IMG/VR virus record: IMGVR_UViG_3300042484_002041
Coordinates: 62,001-126,000 of that record
Strand: one strand, 5' to 3'
Source: a virus
Length of the DNA stretch: 64,000 nucleotides
How positions within the stretch are numbered: the first letter of the stretch is position 1; the number at the start of each line of letters is the position of its first letter. Under the pieces are notes generated by a model. It was not told the DNA's origin. It saw only the letters and a list, made by a program, of their open reading frames with translations, and did no database searches. Made by a program: the position numbers and the translations under genes. This document shows, in pieces, positions 39,237 to 48,904 of this stretch.

Positions 39237-40454
39237 TTATCGATTAGGACCTGTATATCCGATAGCTGTTGCTAGTTCTGGATGATCGGTGCGAAGATCC
39301 TGTTTGCGCTTCCAGTCTAGGTCTTCGACCTTCATACGCAACACGTTACCATCTAGGCTTACTCCACGTTGCATAAACTCAATTATGTTATTGAACTCTA
39401 GTCTATTACGCTCCGACACTTGTGCTGTTTGTAAGCGCAGGGCAATAGTGTCCTTAGCCGCCTGTGGCAAGGTTGAGATACTAAAGTAGTATGCTTCGTG
39501 CATCATGTTCCAGTACACAAAGTCAAACGCCTGTTGGTCAATCCAGTTGGCCACACCTTCAAGGTACGCTACATTAAACACATTGACTGTGGTGCATACT
39601 TGCAGCTGAATATTAGTGTGACTGCTACGGAGTTCGCGGAAACGTTGTATGTTCTCCTGCACTTCGGTCCAGACAGCATTGGTGCGCTGGTATTCAAAAC
39701 GTGCGCCTGTATCATCAATGCTGAGTGCAATCTCCACGGTTTTAAAATGGCGCCAGATGTCCGGGCCTCTTTCCGGGAAGTTGGTTCCATTTGTGTTGTA
39801 ATGGATCTCAACTTGATGGGCAATGCCAAGATCCACTATGCCTTGCAGCATGTCAAAATGCTGCTGGATCATAAATGGTTCCCCACCTGTGAATTCAATA
39901 TAACGTATCTGATCCAGCACTCGGGCAATCTCTCCCCAGAACTGTTGATTCTCCCGGGGCCAGGCACCAGCACGAAGCATTTGATAATGGAAGCTTTCTT
40001 TTTTCTTCTCCGGGGTCAGGAACTGTAGCTCCTCTGTAGCAAACGAGCTAGAACTCCAAGAACCACAAATACGGCATTTGAGATTACAGATGTTGCCTAG
40101 TTTAAGATCAAGAAACACCAATGGTCGTGCATCCGCAGTCCACTCGGATTCCGGGATCATGTGTTTGAGACGATTTAGCGTGTGCATACGCTTGCTGGTG
40201 CGACCAGACCTCTCTTCATTCCAACACTTACGGCACGTTGCAGGCTGTTTTTTATCTAAAAAATCCTGCCGTAGTCGTTGCATGTATTGACTTGACTGTA
40301 CTACAGAAAGATCTGCCGAGACAAGATCAAACTTTATACCGGCATCATCTACAATCTCTTCCTCTGCTAGGCAACAAGGGCGTACAGTGCCAATGGGACT
40401 AGCTTCTAAGCTGACCCAAGGCAGTACGCAAAACTTATCGTGTGGTATTTTCAT
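39237..40454 (-). CDS. Radical SAM enzyme with N-terminal SPASM/twitch-like domain
   Basis: 405 residues. N-terminal FCVLPWVSLEA (C9), RPCC (C27, C28), CRKCW (C74, C77) before the core; SAM cluster GNICNLKCRICGS (C123, C127, C130); IEFTGGEPFM and LSIDDTG follow. The opening C-x-x-P-W and internal G-x-V-x-P-C-C are the same landmarks seen in C-terminal SPASM domains. Substrate unknown. Overlaps the SGNH gene upstream by ATGA. Confidence 0.85.
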   Translation of the reverse strand: MKIPHDKFCVLPWVSLEASPIGTVRPCCLAEEEIVDDAGIKFDLVSADLSVVQSSQYMQRLRQDFLDKKQPATCRKCWNEERSGRTSKRMHTLNRLKHMIPESEWTADARPLVFLDLKLGNICNLKCRICGSWSSSSFATEELQFLTPEKKKESFHYQMLRAGAWPRENQQFWGEIARVLDQIRYIEFTGGEPFMIQQHFDMLQGIVDLGIAHQVEIHYNTNGTNFPERGPDIWRHFKTVEIALSIDDTGARFEYQRTNAVWTEVQENIQRFRELRSSHTNIQLQVCTTVNVFNVAYLEGVANWIDQQAFDFVYWNMMHEAYYFSISTLPQAAKDTIALRLQTAQVSERNRLEFNNIIEFMQRGVSLDGNVLRMKVEDLDWKRKQDLRTDHPELATAIGYTGPNR

Positions 40455-41176
40455 ACTATAGGGTAAATGCCAAATTCATTACTAATGATTCCGGTTAGCC
40501 GCTCGGCCCATAATTTGTGACAGCGTGCGCTATGATGGCTGCCATCAGAAGAAGCATTATCAAATATCCAACTGCGGCCTTCCTTTTTTTCATCTATATG
40601 CACTGTGATGTTAAACTTGCTTAATAGCTCCCGGTATTCCGGGACACAGTCCTCTAGCACTATATTTACTATAGGGATGTTTAGGGATGCAACCAGTTGA
40701 TTTAAAGTAATTATACTATCTAACCAGGGGATATCAAAGTTTATTTCTGTACGACGCAACATTTCGTGCAGTATCGAATCATCTTGCGATACACTTACCC
40801 GTTGGCCCCGGTTCTTGCTATCCCATGTTGTACTTCGAACAACACCTGGCCACTGTGCTAGTATTAGCCCTGTGTCGGGATGCATACGCAACCATAATTG
40901 AATATTCGTCCGGGTAATCTGATGATTACCCATACCTATTGCCAGATTATGAATGGTTTTTCCGTAACTGCGACTGAGTTGGTTGCAATAGTTATCAATT
41001 CTGGCTACTCCCGACCCAACTGTGTGGCTACACCCGGCTGCTACCCAGTCTCCGGGGGTGACTGAAAAGTCTGATTCATTACTGTAATGTATTTTAGCCA
41101 GGTAGTTGATATGGTCAAAGAATCCGATTCCATTCGTGTAGGGATCCGGCGTCATTGGTTGGTCGTAATGTTTCAT
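40451..41176 (-). CDS. SGNH-like protein with GCS nucleophile motif
   Basis: 241 residues. DWVAAGCSHTVGSGV has block I with Cys for Asp, HNLAIGMGNHQITR gives block II/III Gly and Asn, and SDGSHHSARCH the C-terminal Asp/His. A 42-residue N-terminal extension precedes block I. Lies between two radical SAM genes. Acyl hydrolase or transferase activity is inferred. Confidence 0.7.
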   Translation of the reverse strand: MKHYDQPMTPDPYTNGIGFFDHINYLAKIHYSNESDFSVTPGDWVAAGCSHTVGSGVARIDNYCNQLSRSYGKTIHNLAIGMGNHQITRTNIQLWLRMHPDTGLILAQWPGVVRSTTWDSKNRGQRVSVSQDDSILHEMLRRTEINFDIPWLDSIITLNQLVASLNIPIVNIVLEDCVPEYRELLSKFNITVHIDEKKEGRSWIFDNASSDGSHHSARCHKLWAERLTGIISNEFGIYPIV

Positions 41177-41177
41177 T

Positions 41178-42434
41178 TTAGAAATACACCTTTGGGCCCG
41201 GCCCAGTTGTTTGCTGTAGCAAGTTGATTACTTGTTCGTACTCGGGATGAGCCGGGTTATAGACGTTAAGTTTTACAAATTCATCCTCGGGCCAGGTGTA
41301 CCAATTCCACATTTTTTGAAAGTTGATTTGCTGGATGCCGAGGTCTGTGCAAAGCTGTTTAAATAACACTATCTCTTTATAGTTATCGCGCTGTACCACG
41401 AAGTCTGCAGTAATTAGCAAGGGTAACTGTTGTTCTTTGACCAGATTAATAATCCAGCGAGTATTCTCCAACAGCGTGTCCCATTGACCATTGACACGCA
41501 CACGGTGATATGTGTCTGCGGTGGCTGCATCAAAGCTGATCCTAAGTTCAGAAACATACGGTAGTAACCGTTCAACCAGTTCAGATTTTGATTTTAAATA
41601 GCTGCCATTGGTTTGTATGATGTGACGGATGTTGCTTTTTTTCTGTCCGATAATGTAGTCAATCAACTCGACATAAACTTGACTGATAAACAATTCTCCG
41701 CCGGCCCATCGAATCTCTACAGGTTGATCTTTAATCTCATCAATAACTAGACGCTTGATCTTTTCAACAATGCCATTGTTAATTTTTCGTATGTACAAGT
41801 GTTTGTTGTTGTTGATCAAGGCAGGTCTACAACTGGGACACTTGAAGTTGCAGGTATGATCAAAATCAAATATCAAGTTACTGGGTACTTGTGAAAGCAT
41901 TATGCTGCGACTGTCGACCGACTCCAGTGGTGCTGTATCGTCAGACGCTGCTACTGCTATTGGGTTAATGCTAAAGAACCTGCATAGATTATTGTTGCAA
42001 TACAGATACCTACCGGCTAGTATTTCCTGACGTATGTCTTTGGCAGTCTGAGAATTTAAAATATCATAAATTGAATCAACTGCATTTATATTGCCGGCGA
42101 ACTTTGGCAGCCAGGCAGGACTCTGACAGATGAATACGTCCCCGTATGAATTAATGCCCAGGGTTTCCCATGGTGCACGGCAGTGGGCAACGGTAGCAGG
42201 TACTTTTTTATTAAAAAACACCTGTCCTTGCATGCGTCTGTTACCGTCGGCAATTTGGTTACCTTTGTTTAGCTGTTGATATTCTTTGTATCTGCTGTCT
42301 ACCGCAGTGCTAATACGTTGTTGTACAGCAGGATCAGAGGATCCTTTCCCATGTACTACTTCCCAAAATTCCGGCCAGCCTGGCTCGGCTAGGGCTTGAT
42401 ATTCAGCTTCGTTTATGAAGTCATTTAATTTCAT
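41178..42434 (-). CDS. Radical SAM enzyme with clear N-terminal SPASM-like domain
   Basis: 418 residues. Residues 84-151 read like a whole SPASM half: HCRAPWETLGINSYGDVFIC, then GNINAVDSIYDILNS, then RQEILAGRYLYC; cysteines 85, 103, 146 and 151. The SAM cluster follows: DHTCNFKCPSCRP (C195, C199, C202), with EIRWAGGELF. About 80 extra residues precede the SPASM part. This is the clearest evidence for the swapped domain order in this set. Substrate unknown. Confidence 0.86.
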   Translation of the reverse strand: MKLNDFINEAEYQALAEPGWPEFWEVVHGKGSSDPAVQQRISTAVDSRYKEYQQLNKGNQIADGNRRMQGQVFFNKKVPATVAHCRAPWETLGINSYGDVFICQSPAWLPKFAGNINAVDSIYDILNSQTAKDIRQEILAGRYLYCNNNLCRFFSINPIAVAASDDTAPLESVDSRSIMLSQVPSNLIFDFDHTCNFKCPSCRPALINNNKHLYIRKINNGIVEKIKRLVIDEIKDQPVEIRWAGGELFISQVYVELIDYIIGQKKSNIRHIIQTNGSYLKSKSELVERLLPYVSELRISFDAATADTYHRVRVNGQWDTLLENTRWIINLVKEQQLPLLITADFVVQRDNYKEIVLFKQLCTDLGIQQINFQKMWNWYTWPEDEFVKLNVYNPAHPEYEQVINLLQQTTGPGPKVYF

Positions 42435-43132
42435 AATGATGTCAAAAAAGACTGTTGGGTGTAATTTATAAAATCAGCATTTTTATCGGCTAGCCAGACT
42501 TTAGCTAATTCAAATTCGTCAGCAAAGGTAAATGGCACGCGCCACTTTTTTATTAAACAAATTGCATGGCACCAGGCCAGCCAGGGTACATTATTTGATA
42601 GGTCTAAGTCTACTAGTGCCCAGGACGTATTCTTAAAATTTTCTATAGCTGCAGAAACAAACACTGTGTTTGGTTGATACTGTACATGATGATGATCTAA
42701 AAAATTAAACACTTGCTGGGAAAAAAGCTCTTGATTCAGAAACATCTGATCTGCGTCAATAACTTGGTAATCATAATATTCGCGCTGTATCAACTTGTCT
42801 TTGTTCATTCTCCAACAGGCATTATCAGATAACAAAAAAAATACTTCAAGCTCTGATGAACTGTTATGCTGTGGCGTTCTACTATACCATTTATAATAGG
42901 AGTTTAAGTATGCAATAAATTGGGATTTGATTCCAACAAAAGATCCAGCAATATCAGTATCAGAAAAAACATTAGCATGTCCGACACGAAAATTACCGGT
43001 CCTTGGGTGTAGATTAAATTCGTTGTGTGGCGGCTGCTGGATTTCAAATTGACCAGTTTCAAGTCCGTAGAACAAATTGGCTAACCAATGACCGCCTTGG
43101 CCATTGGGGTAAATCACCGCTGGCTTTGTCAT
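42431..43132 (-). CDS. Hypothetical operon protein with Gly-rich N-terminal loop
   Basis: 233 residues. The start MTKPAVIYPNGQGGHWLANL has a P-x(3)-GGxxL loop after a strand, like the protein at 45083 (FLPGSGGSML). This could be a P-loop or sulfotransferase-like nucleotide site, but no Lys is in the loop here. It overlaps a radical SAM gene on each side by four bases, so it is probably its dedicated partner. Function unknown. Confidence 0.6.
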   Translation of the reverse strand: MTKPAVIYPNGQGGHWLANLFYGLETGQFEIQQPPHNEFNLHPRTGNFRVGHANVFSDTDIAGSFVGIKSQFIAYLNSYYKWYSRTPQHNSSSELEVFFLLSDNACWRMNKDKLIQREYYDYQVIDADQMFLNQELFSQQVFNFLDHHHVQYQPNTVFVSAAIENFKNTSWALVDLDLSNNVPWLAWCHAICLIKKWRVPFTFADEFELAKVWLADKNADFINYTQQSFLTSL

Positions 43133-44388
43133 TTTAATTCTACTAACTCTGGAATTATATCTAACATATTTTCATTCCTTATGCTGTCGAGTTCATGTGT
43201 TTTGCGCCAGAATGTATCTATTAGATGCGTGTTGTCAGTGGCCATCATGAATGTGATTGCAGATTCAAATCCCTGGGTAGCTCGTTGCAATGGGTCTTGA
43301 TCACGTAGCCAAACCAAATGCTCACGATACCGGGACTCAATTCGCTGTTTGTATTCCGTAGTAGCAATATCGATTCGATAGTGTTCTGGATCCTGTAGAA
43401 TATTTACATTTAAATCCTGCGCTTTTAATAGACCTTTTGCAACCCAATCACGGTGAAAATCTGGCAAGTGCAAGGCATTCATTATGCTTACAGTAGGACT
43501 AATATAGAAATCCACCTCAGGGCACATGTTGAGCATGTCTTTGCGATTTTGCTCTACTTGGGCCCACACAGTGCCCTTGCGTATATATTCACCATACCTG
43601 TACATGCCGTCTAAGCTGGCACCTACTGACACTGATTTGAACTGTTTCCAGTATTCAAATACTGACTTGCCCTTTAAATCCGTATGCGTAAAGTTTGTAT
43701 TATAAATCAACCGCACATCAAAACGGCCGCGCTTGACAAGTTCATTTAGAATGTTATAGTGCTCTTCCATGAGCAAGGGCTCGCCTCCGGCAAAGTAAAT
43801 CTGCTCTACATAGTCCAAGTGCGGTTCTAACTGCGTCCACATGTCTGTGGGCGTACGGCCTGCAATATTCAGCACTGTGTTGTGTTTTTTCCAGTCTCCT
43901 CCAGCAAGCTTGGCTTGATCCTGGTACCACTGACTAGAGAAGATGTGCCCGCAACTACGACAACGCAGGTTACATAGGTTGCTGAATCGAATATCCCAGT
44001 AGGTCAGTTCAAAAGGATTTGATTCCAGTTTTTTGATCTGATGCCCGTGATGTTTATTAGCTGACCGCCGGCCTGAAAAGAAGCCGGCTGCTTCTTGTTC
44101 GTAGCAGCGTGTACAGGCTGAATTCTTGCGCTCGTTTAGCATGTCATCTCGCAGGAGTTGCAGAGGTTCGCCTTGCCAGATTTCTTCAAGTGTTTGAGTG
44201 CGGCAATTGCCCACAACTCCGGGTTTCATCTCAGCATGGCAACAAGGATAAGCTTCGCCAGTGGGATAGGCATGTAAGTGCACCCAAGGATAGATACAAA
44301 AAGTTTTAGATTCTTTGAGTAAGAATTCTTCGCGGCTTGTTAATTCAGTGGGCCGTACTAAATCACTGCTACTATAGTTGTATGACAT
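43129..44388 (-). CDS. Radical SAM enzyme with N-terminal SPASM/twitch-like domain
   Basis: 419 residues. N-terminal FCIYPWVHLHAYPTGEAYPC (C31, C49) plus C50, then LEEIWQGEPLQLLRDDML and CTRCYE (C92, C95); SAM cluster SNLCNLRCRSCGH (C139, C143, C146); IYFAGGEPLL; VGASLDGMY. It shares the plan of the 37036 and 39237 proteins and is the closest to them. Substrate unknown. Confidence 0.86.
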   Translation of the reverse strand: MSYNYSSSDLVRPTELTSREEFLLKESKTFCIYPWVHLHAYPTGEAYPCCHAEMKPGVVGNCRTQTLEEIWQGEPLQLLRDDMLNERKNSACTRCYEQEAAGFFSGRRSANKHHGHQIKKLESNPFELTYWDIRFSNLCNLRCRSCGHIFSSQWYQDQAKLAGGDWKKHNTVLNIAGRTPTDMWTQLEPHLDYVEQIYFAGGEPLLMEEHYNILNELVKRGRFDVRLIYNTNFTHTDLKGKSVFEYWKQFKSVSVGASLDGMYRYGEYIRKGTVWAQVEQNRKDMLNMCPEVDFYISPTVSIMNALHLPDFHRDWVAKGLLKAQDLNVNILQDPEHYRIDIATTEYKQRIESRYREHLVWLRDQDPLQRATQGFESAITFMMATDNTHLIDTFWRKTHELDSIRNENMLDIIPELVELK

Positions 44389-45095
44389 TATGTTCTAGGT
44401 TGATAAAGTTTAAGCCAGTGGCTTGATATGACATTTTGCAGATTAGAATTGACATCATGATCAAACACGCCCGGAGACAAAAATACAAATTCTGGAAATT
44501 GTATAAGATATTGAGTTATATCACTGTGCAATTGGTTTTCTTCATGGGGATCAGCTCTAAACATAATAAACTGACTGCTAGTGCTTCTACACTTCCATAC
44601 TATTTGATTAACCCAGTTAGTAAATAAATCAAAATCATCTACCCACCCCAATTGCAGCACTAGGTTTATATTTCTAGTGTCAATGGTCATAACTTTTTGA
44701 TACAGTTGTTTATTACTTTTTACATTGTACACAGTGTGCAGTCCTGTGGGTTCGAAATGTTTAACAACATAACACCAGGCTTGCTGCGATTGTATGATCA
44801 CGGGTTGATAGTTTTTTGCATGGCTGCACAGTGCATAGCTCTGATCATAGGATTCTGAATGTTGGTAAGTATCAATACTTTGATCTAATAGTATTATCAA
44901 ATCAAAACAATGTTCTACTGATCTTACAAAATCCACAGACACTGTTCCAACATCAGTATAATAACATCCATTTTTTATTTCAGTATCTTCTGTCAACAGT
45001 CCATTCAGAGTAACTGCATACTTCTGTGCAATCAAGGCGCTGCGGTCAGCTGTATCCTCGGTACTGTTACCTATACAAAGAATTAATGATGCCAT
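44388..45095 (-). CDS. Hypothetical operon protein
   Basis: 235 residues. MASLILCIGNSTEDTADRSA suggests an initial strand and loop; the DLIILLDQS segment also looks Rossmann-like. It shares one base with the radical SAM start downstream and overlaps the upstream gene by 13 bases. I recognise no family. Nucleotide binding is only suggested by the strand-loop pattern. Confidence 0.6.
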   Translation of the reverse strand: MASLILCIGNSTEDTADRSALIAQKYAVTLNGLLTEDTEIKNGCYYTDVGTVSVDFVRSVEHCFDLIILLDQSIDTYQHSESYDQSYALCSHAKNYQPVIIQSQQAWCYVVKHFEPTGLHTVYNVKSNKQLYQKVMTIDTRNINLVLQLGWVDDFDLFTNWVNQIVWKCRSTSSQFIMFRADPHEENQLHSDITQYLIQFPEFVFLSPGVFDHDVNSNLQNVISSHWLKLYQPRT

Positions 45096-45715
45096 ACAAG
45101 ATTACTTTCTCGGGCCCACGACTGCCATAACTGTTCAACAAGAGTCATGTCCAGGTGCAGGTTCAACTGTTGATTTAACTTTTCAATCTCTTGCATATAG
45201 CTATCTTGTTTTAAAAAAGTTAAAAATGGAATAGTGCATGATATATCCCTAAACTGATGTTGTAGTTGTCTTAACTGGGCAAGCTCACTAACAAAATTCA
45301 GAGTGTATTTTTTAGTTTCTTGATTATTAGATAAAAATTCCTGCTGTGTAGAGTCAACATCTATAAAAATAACATGCTGATAAAATGTATCCCCCCATAG
45401 TGCGTTGGATTCCAATAACTGTGCAAATTCCACTGGGTGCCACCAGTCTATCAGCCAAAGATCGCTTTGTTCATAATGAAGAAAGTCTACTTTTCCTAGT
45501 TTATAACTCAAATAATCTTTTGCTTCTTCTTTTTTCCAATTATTAGCGTCCCATACAACATAACGATTGAATTTTTCGTGTGCTGATAATTTTTTTTTAT
45601 ATTCTTCTAGATCTACACAATTTGTACCAGTGATTGTTTTTTCAGAGAGGGTTAAAGTTTTGTATAACATACTACCGCCAGAACCTGGTAAAAATACAAT
45701 TGTAGCTTTCAACAT
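45083..45715 (-). CDS. Hypothetical operon protein with PGSGGS loop
   Basis: 210 residues. MLKATIVFLPGSGGSMLYKT has a strand followed by PGSGGS, reminiscent of the PAPS-binding loop of sulfotransferases, though the loop lacks the usual Lys. The rest is charged and helical. A sulfotransferase-like or kinase-like fold is a guess. Sits between two radical SAM genes with one-base and 13-base overlaps. Confidence 0.6.
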   Translation of the reverse strand: MLKATIVFLPGSGGSMLYKTLTLSEKTITGTNCVDLEEYKKKLSAHEKFNRYVVWDANNWKKEEAKDYLSYKLGKVDFLHYEQSDLWLIDWWHPVEFAQLLESNALWGDTFYQHVIFIDVDSTQQEFLSNNQETKKYTLNFVSELAQLRQLQHQFRDISCTIPFLTFLKQDSYMQEIEKLNQQLNLHLDMTLVEQLWQSWARESNLVWHH

Positions 45716-47052
45716 TATAGTGTGTTATACCAGTCTGCTAGGGCAGGAAACGTGCCGACAAAGTCTTTGCCGCGACGTTGATCGTATTGTGTGTAAAACT
45801 GTTTGAAGTCATTTAATAGTTTGGGACTATCAAACGCTTCACTGTGCGGTGTCTCTACAACCTCTAAGTAATCAATTAGCCGCTGTACTTGATTGATCTC
45901 GTGCTCGTGCAGCCAGGGGTTGCTGCGGTGGCGATACATCCAGTCCTGTAGCCGAACACAGTAACGGTCACGCAGCTCATCACTTAGTACCAAAGGACTT
46001 TGAAAGCTGGGGAAGCGCAGTATGTTCACGCTAAAGTTCACACGGCTGCGTCCGTATATCTGCTTGAACTCTAGTAGCTGGTGCAACAGGTCTGTAAAGC
46101 TGTCCAAGCAAAGTGCATTAATAGTGCACATGACATGCACGGCCTTGACAGTGTTGGACTCTAGTAGGGCACACACATTCTCGCGCCATTCTTCATAGTC
46201 CAGGCCATCACGTATGTACTCGGCCTGCGCGGCCACGGCTTCTATGCTGGTGTACAACTCCACGTGCGGCAAAGGACAAATGGCTTCGATAAATTCTTTC
46301 ACCTTGGCCAGCGGGAATCCCAGGTTGCTGTTGATTGCTAGCTTGGTAGTGGACTTGCCTTGATTCTCTTTGAACCATTCAATCAGCTTCCAGGTGTAGC
46401 CAGACATCAGGGGCTCGCCGCCTGTGATCCTTAGTTCTTGTAGGGTGGCGTGTAGGTCTGTTTCCCACCACTTGAAGAACGCATCCACATACGGATTGAC
46501 TTGATTAAACGTGTAAAGTTGAGCGCTATCGTGAGCGTGAGTAAAGTGGTTACGCCCATCAGACACCAGGTCGGTATAAGGGCCATGCTTTTTAATGTCA
46601 TTAACCCATGTACTACTGAAAGCAGGGTTGCAATAACTACAAGCGAACTGACAAGTTCGATCAAACGCAATCTCCAGGGTCTTGAGGTTAACGTCTTCGG
46701 TATATGGGATGGCAGTGGCAGCATGTAGATCCTTAATGGGGTAGATTTTTGATTTGTACACACGGTCGCTGATGGCATCGCGGCCCATGTCTTCAATCTT
46801 CCAGCAGTACTCACACCCGGTGGGGCGCTCTCCTGCTAGCATTTTTTTGCGATCGTCCTTTTTCTGGGGCGTGTTGTGCAAGGCACTGGGGCGGGCAGTG
46901 ACTTCCTCCGGACTCACTCCATGTGCAGGCGGGTGGTGACAGCTGGTTGTTTGGCCGCTGCCTAACCATATGGTGGCATTGTACCACTTGGCTGCACAGA
47001 AACTGCTACTGATGGGGTCAAGGACTTCTTGACGAAAGGTTAAATCATTCAC
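45715..47052 (-). CDS. Radical SAM enzyme, SCHHPP subgroup
   Basis: 445 residues from GTG (MNDLTFRQEVLDPISSSFCA); a TTG at 47118 would extend it 22 residues into the upstream gene. N-terminal C19, C38 (TSCHHPP), CEYCW (C80, C83) and the SAM cluster DRTCQFACSYCNP (C134, C138, C141), then LRITGGEPLM and YTSIEAV. The second auxiliary Cys of the pair is replaced by His-His-Pro. It is a paralogue of the 51632 protein, sharing CxHPP, SALHNT and YCWxxED. Substrate unknown. Confidence 0.83.
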   Translation of the reverse strand: MNDLTFRQEVLDPISSSFCAAKWYNATIWLGSGQTTSCHHPPAHGVSPEEVTARPSALHNTPQKKDDRKKMLAGERPTGCEYCWKIEDMGRDAISDRVYKSKIYPIKDLHAATAIPYTEDVNLKTLEIAFDRTCQFACSYCNPAFSSTWVNDIKKHGPYTDLVSDGRNHFTHAHDSAQLYTFNQVNPYVDAFFKWWETDLHATLQELRITGGEPLMSGYTWKLIEWFKENQGKSTTKLAINSNLGFPLAKVKEFIEAICPLPHVELYTSIEAVAAQAEYIRDGLDYEEWRENVCALLESNTVKAVHVMCTINALCLDSFTDLLHQLLEFKQIYGRSRVNFSVNILRFPSFQSPLVLSDELRDRYCVRLQDWMYRHRSNPWLHEHEINQVQRLIDYLEVVETPHSEAFDSPKLLNDFKQFYTQYDQRRGKDFVGTFPALADWYNTL

Positions 47053-48181
47053 GATGTTGGTTGATAAAGTTGAAAAACTTAGTAGGGAATTCAGATCGAA
47101 TTCCTGGCACCATTTCAATCAAGTGCTGCTGGTTGTATTTACAAACTTCCCGTGCAGCAGCTAAGAAACTAGACAAGCTATTATTACATAAATCTCCCAC
47201 AATGTCAATGATTCTATCCATACGGTCCTGATGATTAGCTATACTATCAAAGCTTTCATCAATCAAATGGCCAAATGTTTTAAACCCTAGGTTTCGAATA
47301 TCACGATAAAATCCCGGGCTAGTGGCACAGATCCAAGGGTGACCCATGACCAACTCCTTGGCTATCTTCTCTGTGCGAAAGCTGTAAGGATAATCAAACA
47401 CTGTTTCTGTTACCAAACTAAAGTATGTGTCACGGTATACTTCAGGAACAAGATAAATCTCGCCCCAAAGTCCATTAAATAGTGCATTCTTAACAAATGG
47501 CTGTTCTGAATTAGGCTGAATCTTGTTACCTCGGAATTGGGCAACTTCATACTCAGTCGGCAGGCATTGTATAGGTGTAGAAGTAGTCATTAGATCAATG
47601 CCAGACTGGGTCAATCTAAAATGTCGACTGGCTGTAGGTCTGCTATCTAGTATAGTCCATAAGCTGCGATCTAGTAATCCCCGGCGGTTAAGCTGTTCCC
47701 AGATGTATTTTCTATGAGGTCTGGCTCGGCCATTTAAGAAAAGGAAATCATAAGGCTTGTCCACGTGAGTGTAGATTTCCTCACTGCGTTTCATTGCTGC
47801 CACATTCTCGTCGTAGTCTAGGATCTTTTCTAAAAAATGATCATGCAGTATATAAGGATACTTAGAGTCTAAGTCGCTGCCGCTGATCAGTAGTACCTTA
47901 TGGTCAAGTATGAGCTGTTCTAATCCGATTCCTCGCAGCTGACTAACTAGCGGTTCTGAGCCTTCGGCAGAGTTACCAAATATCATTATGTACTGCGGGT
48001 CCTGGGCCATTGCACAGAACTTTTCTCGATTGTCTAAGTACTGCCGTCGGCCTAGTACGTAGATGGAATCGGGGACCGGAGTATGGCTAGCAAAGTCCCA
48101 AAACTCGTGTGTGCGCCAGGGCAGTAAAATATTGTAGACTTCACTGAATGTGTCGATTACTAAGTTACGTCTGTTGAGCAT
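47045..48181 (-). CDS. TEK-motif putative glycosyltransferase
   Basis: 378 residues. Motif block LVTETVFD, FRTEKIAKEL (T270-E271-K272), HPWICATSPGFYRDI, LGFKTF, IDESFD. Also FLFLNGRARPHRKYIWEQL, a central GRxRxHR segment seen as CYNRKPKPHR in the 48905 protein, probably part of the nucleotide-sugar site. The TEK is followed by IAKEL rather than the usual T-F/Y-K-P-I. Overlaps the SGNH gene upstream by 17 bases. Confidence 0.65.
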   Translation of the reverse strand: MLNRRNLVIDTFSEVYNILLPWRTHEFWDFASHTPVPDSIYVLGRRQYLDNREKFCAMAQDPQYIMIFGNSAEGSEPLVSQLRGIGLEQLILDHKVLLISGSDLDSKYPYILHDHFLEKILDYDENVAAMKRSEEIYTHVDKPYDFLFLNGRARPHRKYIWEQLNRRGLLDRSLWTILDSRPTASRHFRLTQSGIDLMTTSTPIQCLPTEYEVAQFRGNKIQPNSEQPFVKNALFNGLWGEIYLVPEVYRDTYFSLVTETVFDYPYSFRTEKIAKELVMGHPWICATSPGFYRDIRNLGFKTFGHLIDESFDSIANHQDRMDRIIDIVGDLCNNSLSSFLAAAREVCKYNQQHLIEMVPGIRSEFPTKFFNFINQHRE

Positions 48182-48902
48182 GGCGTTCTACTATCCCTAG
48201 AATTCTTTTAGCTAGCAACTGAAAACAATGCCTGGCTGGATGACAGTTGTCAGGAAAGTTTGCGCTGCGTTTGGCAAAGTCTTCGATTCGTATCTGTTGA
48301 TCCAGTTGGTCCAAGTGATCAATAATGTATTGTCTTTGACTCAGTTGGTAGTGATCTAAGATACGCTGTATTTTTTCAAAAGAAAAAAATGTATTAATTG
48401 GAGTGTTAATTCCTCCCAGTAGCTCACTGAGCCAATTTGGGATTACATGCCTGGCAAAGGAAAAATTTACAATACTGGATCCAACTGGACTTTGCCCGCC
48501 AACTACAACAAACGGAATGTTGTATTCTTCACTAATCATCTGTGCGTATTTGTAGTTTTGATGATTAATATATGCTAAACTAGAATCAAACTTAGTTATA
48601 TCAAACTCAGGAAACTGTATGGCTGCTTCCTCAGGATCATCGATGATGATTTCTTGAATGTCTCTAAAGGATTCTGTATGGAACCAGACAGCATAATCGT
48701 ACTGATGATCTTGTTTTAGTGTCCAATACGCATGTCTTAATTGCCCAAAGTTTCCGGCGCTGCCAGCTGATATGTTGGTGACACTGTGCCCAAACTCTCT
48801 GAGATAATGATCTAGGCCTGTGCCGGGAACAGGCTCAAAGAAATGAGTCTTGTTGGTCCATTCTCCCACACCCCAGCTGTCACCTAATATAAAAAATCGC
48901 AT
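48165..48902 (-). CDS. SGNH/GDSL-like hydrolase
   Basis: 245 residues. MRFFILGDSWGVGEWT has a canonical GDS at 7-9; ISAGSAGNFGQL gives block II, VVGGQSP block III-like, and DNCHPARHC the C-terminal His. Resembles the protein at 22693 (GDSWGCGLWG) but keeps its His. Flanked by TEK-motif genes on both sides. Acyl transfer or hydrolysis on a glycan is inferred. Confidence 0.74.
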   Translation of the reverse strand: MRFFILGDSWGVGEWTNKTHFFEPVPGTGLDHYLREFGHSVTNISAGSAGNFGQLRHAYWTLKQDHQYDYAVWFHTESFRDIQEIIIDDPEEAAIQFPEFDITKFDSSLAYINHQNYKYAQMISEEYNIPFVVVGGQSPVGSSIVNFSFARHVIPNWLSELLGGINTPINTFFSFEKIQRILDHYQLSQRQYIIDHLDQLDQQIRIEDFAKRSANFPDNCHPARHCFQLLAKRILGIVERHAQQT

Positions 48903-48904
48903 TA

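Noticed and set aside
39498-40028. 176-residue + strand frame opposite a radical SAM gene
   Set aside because: It is antisense to CxxxCxxC-containing coding sequence, has no ribosome site, and would be the only + strand gene within the - strand operon.
42431-45715. Sulfotransferase or kinase assignment for the loop-containing operon proteins
   Set aside because: The PGSGGS and PNGQGG loops lack the Lys expected of P-loops and no second motif was found, so they are left as hypothetical.
47052-47118. Longer N-terminus for the 45715 radical SAM protein from TTG
   Set aside because: It would lie wholly within the upstream gene and lacks a ribosome site; the shorter form aligns with its paralogue.
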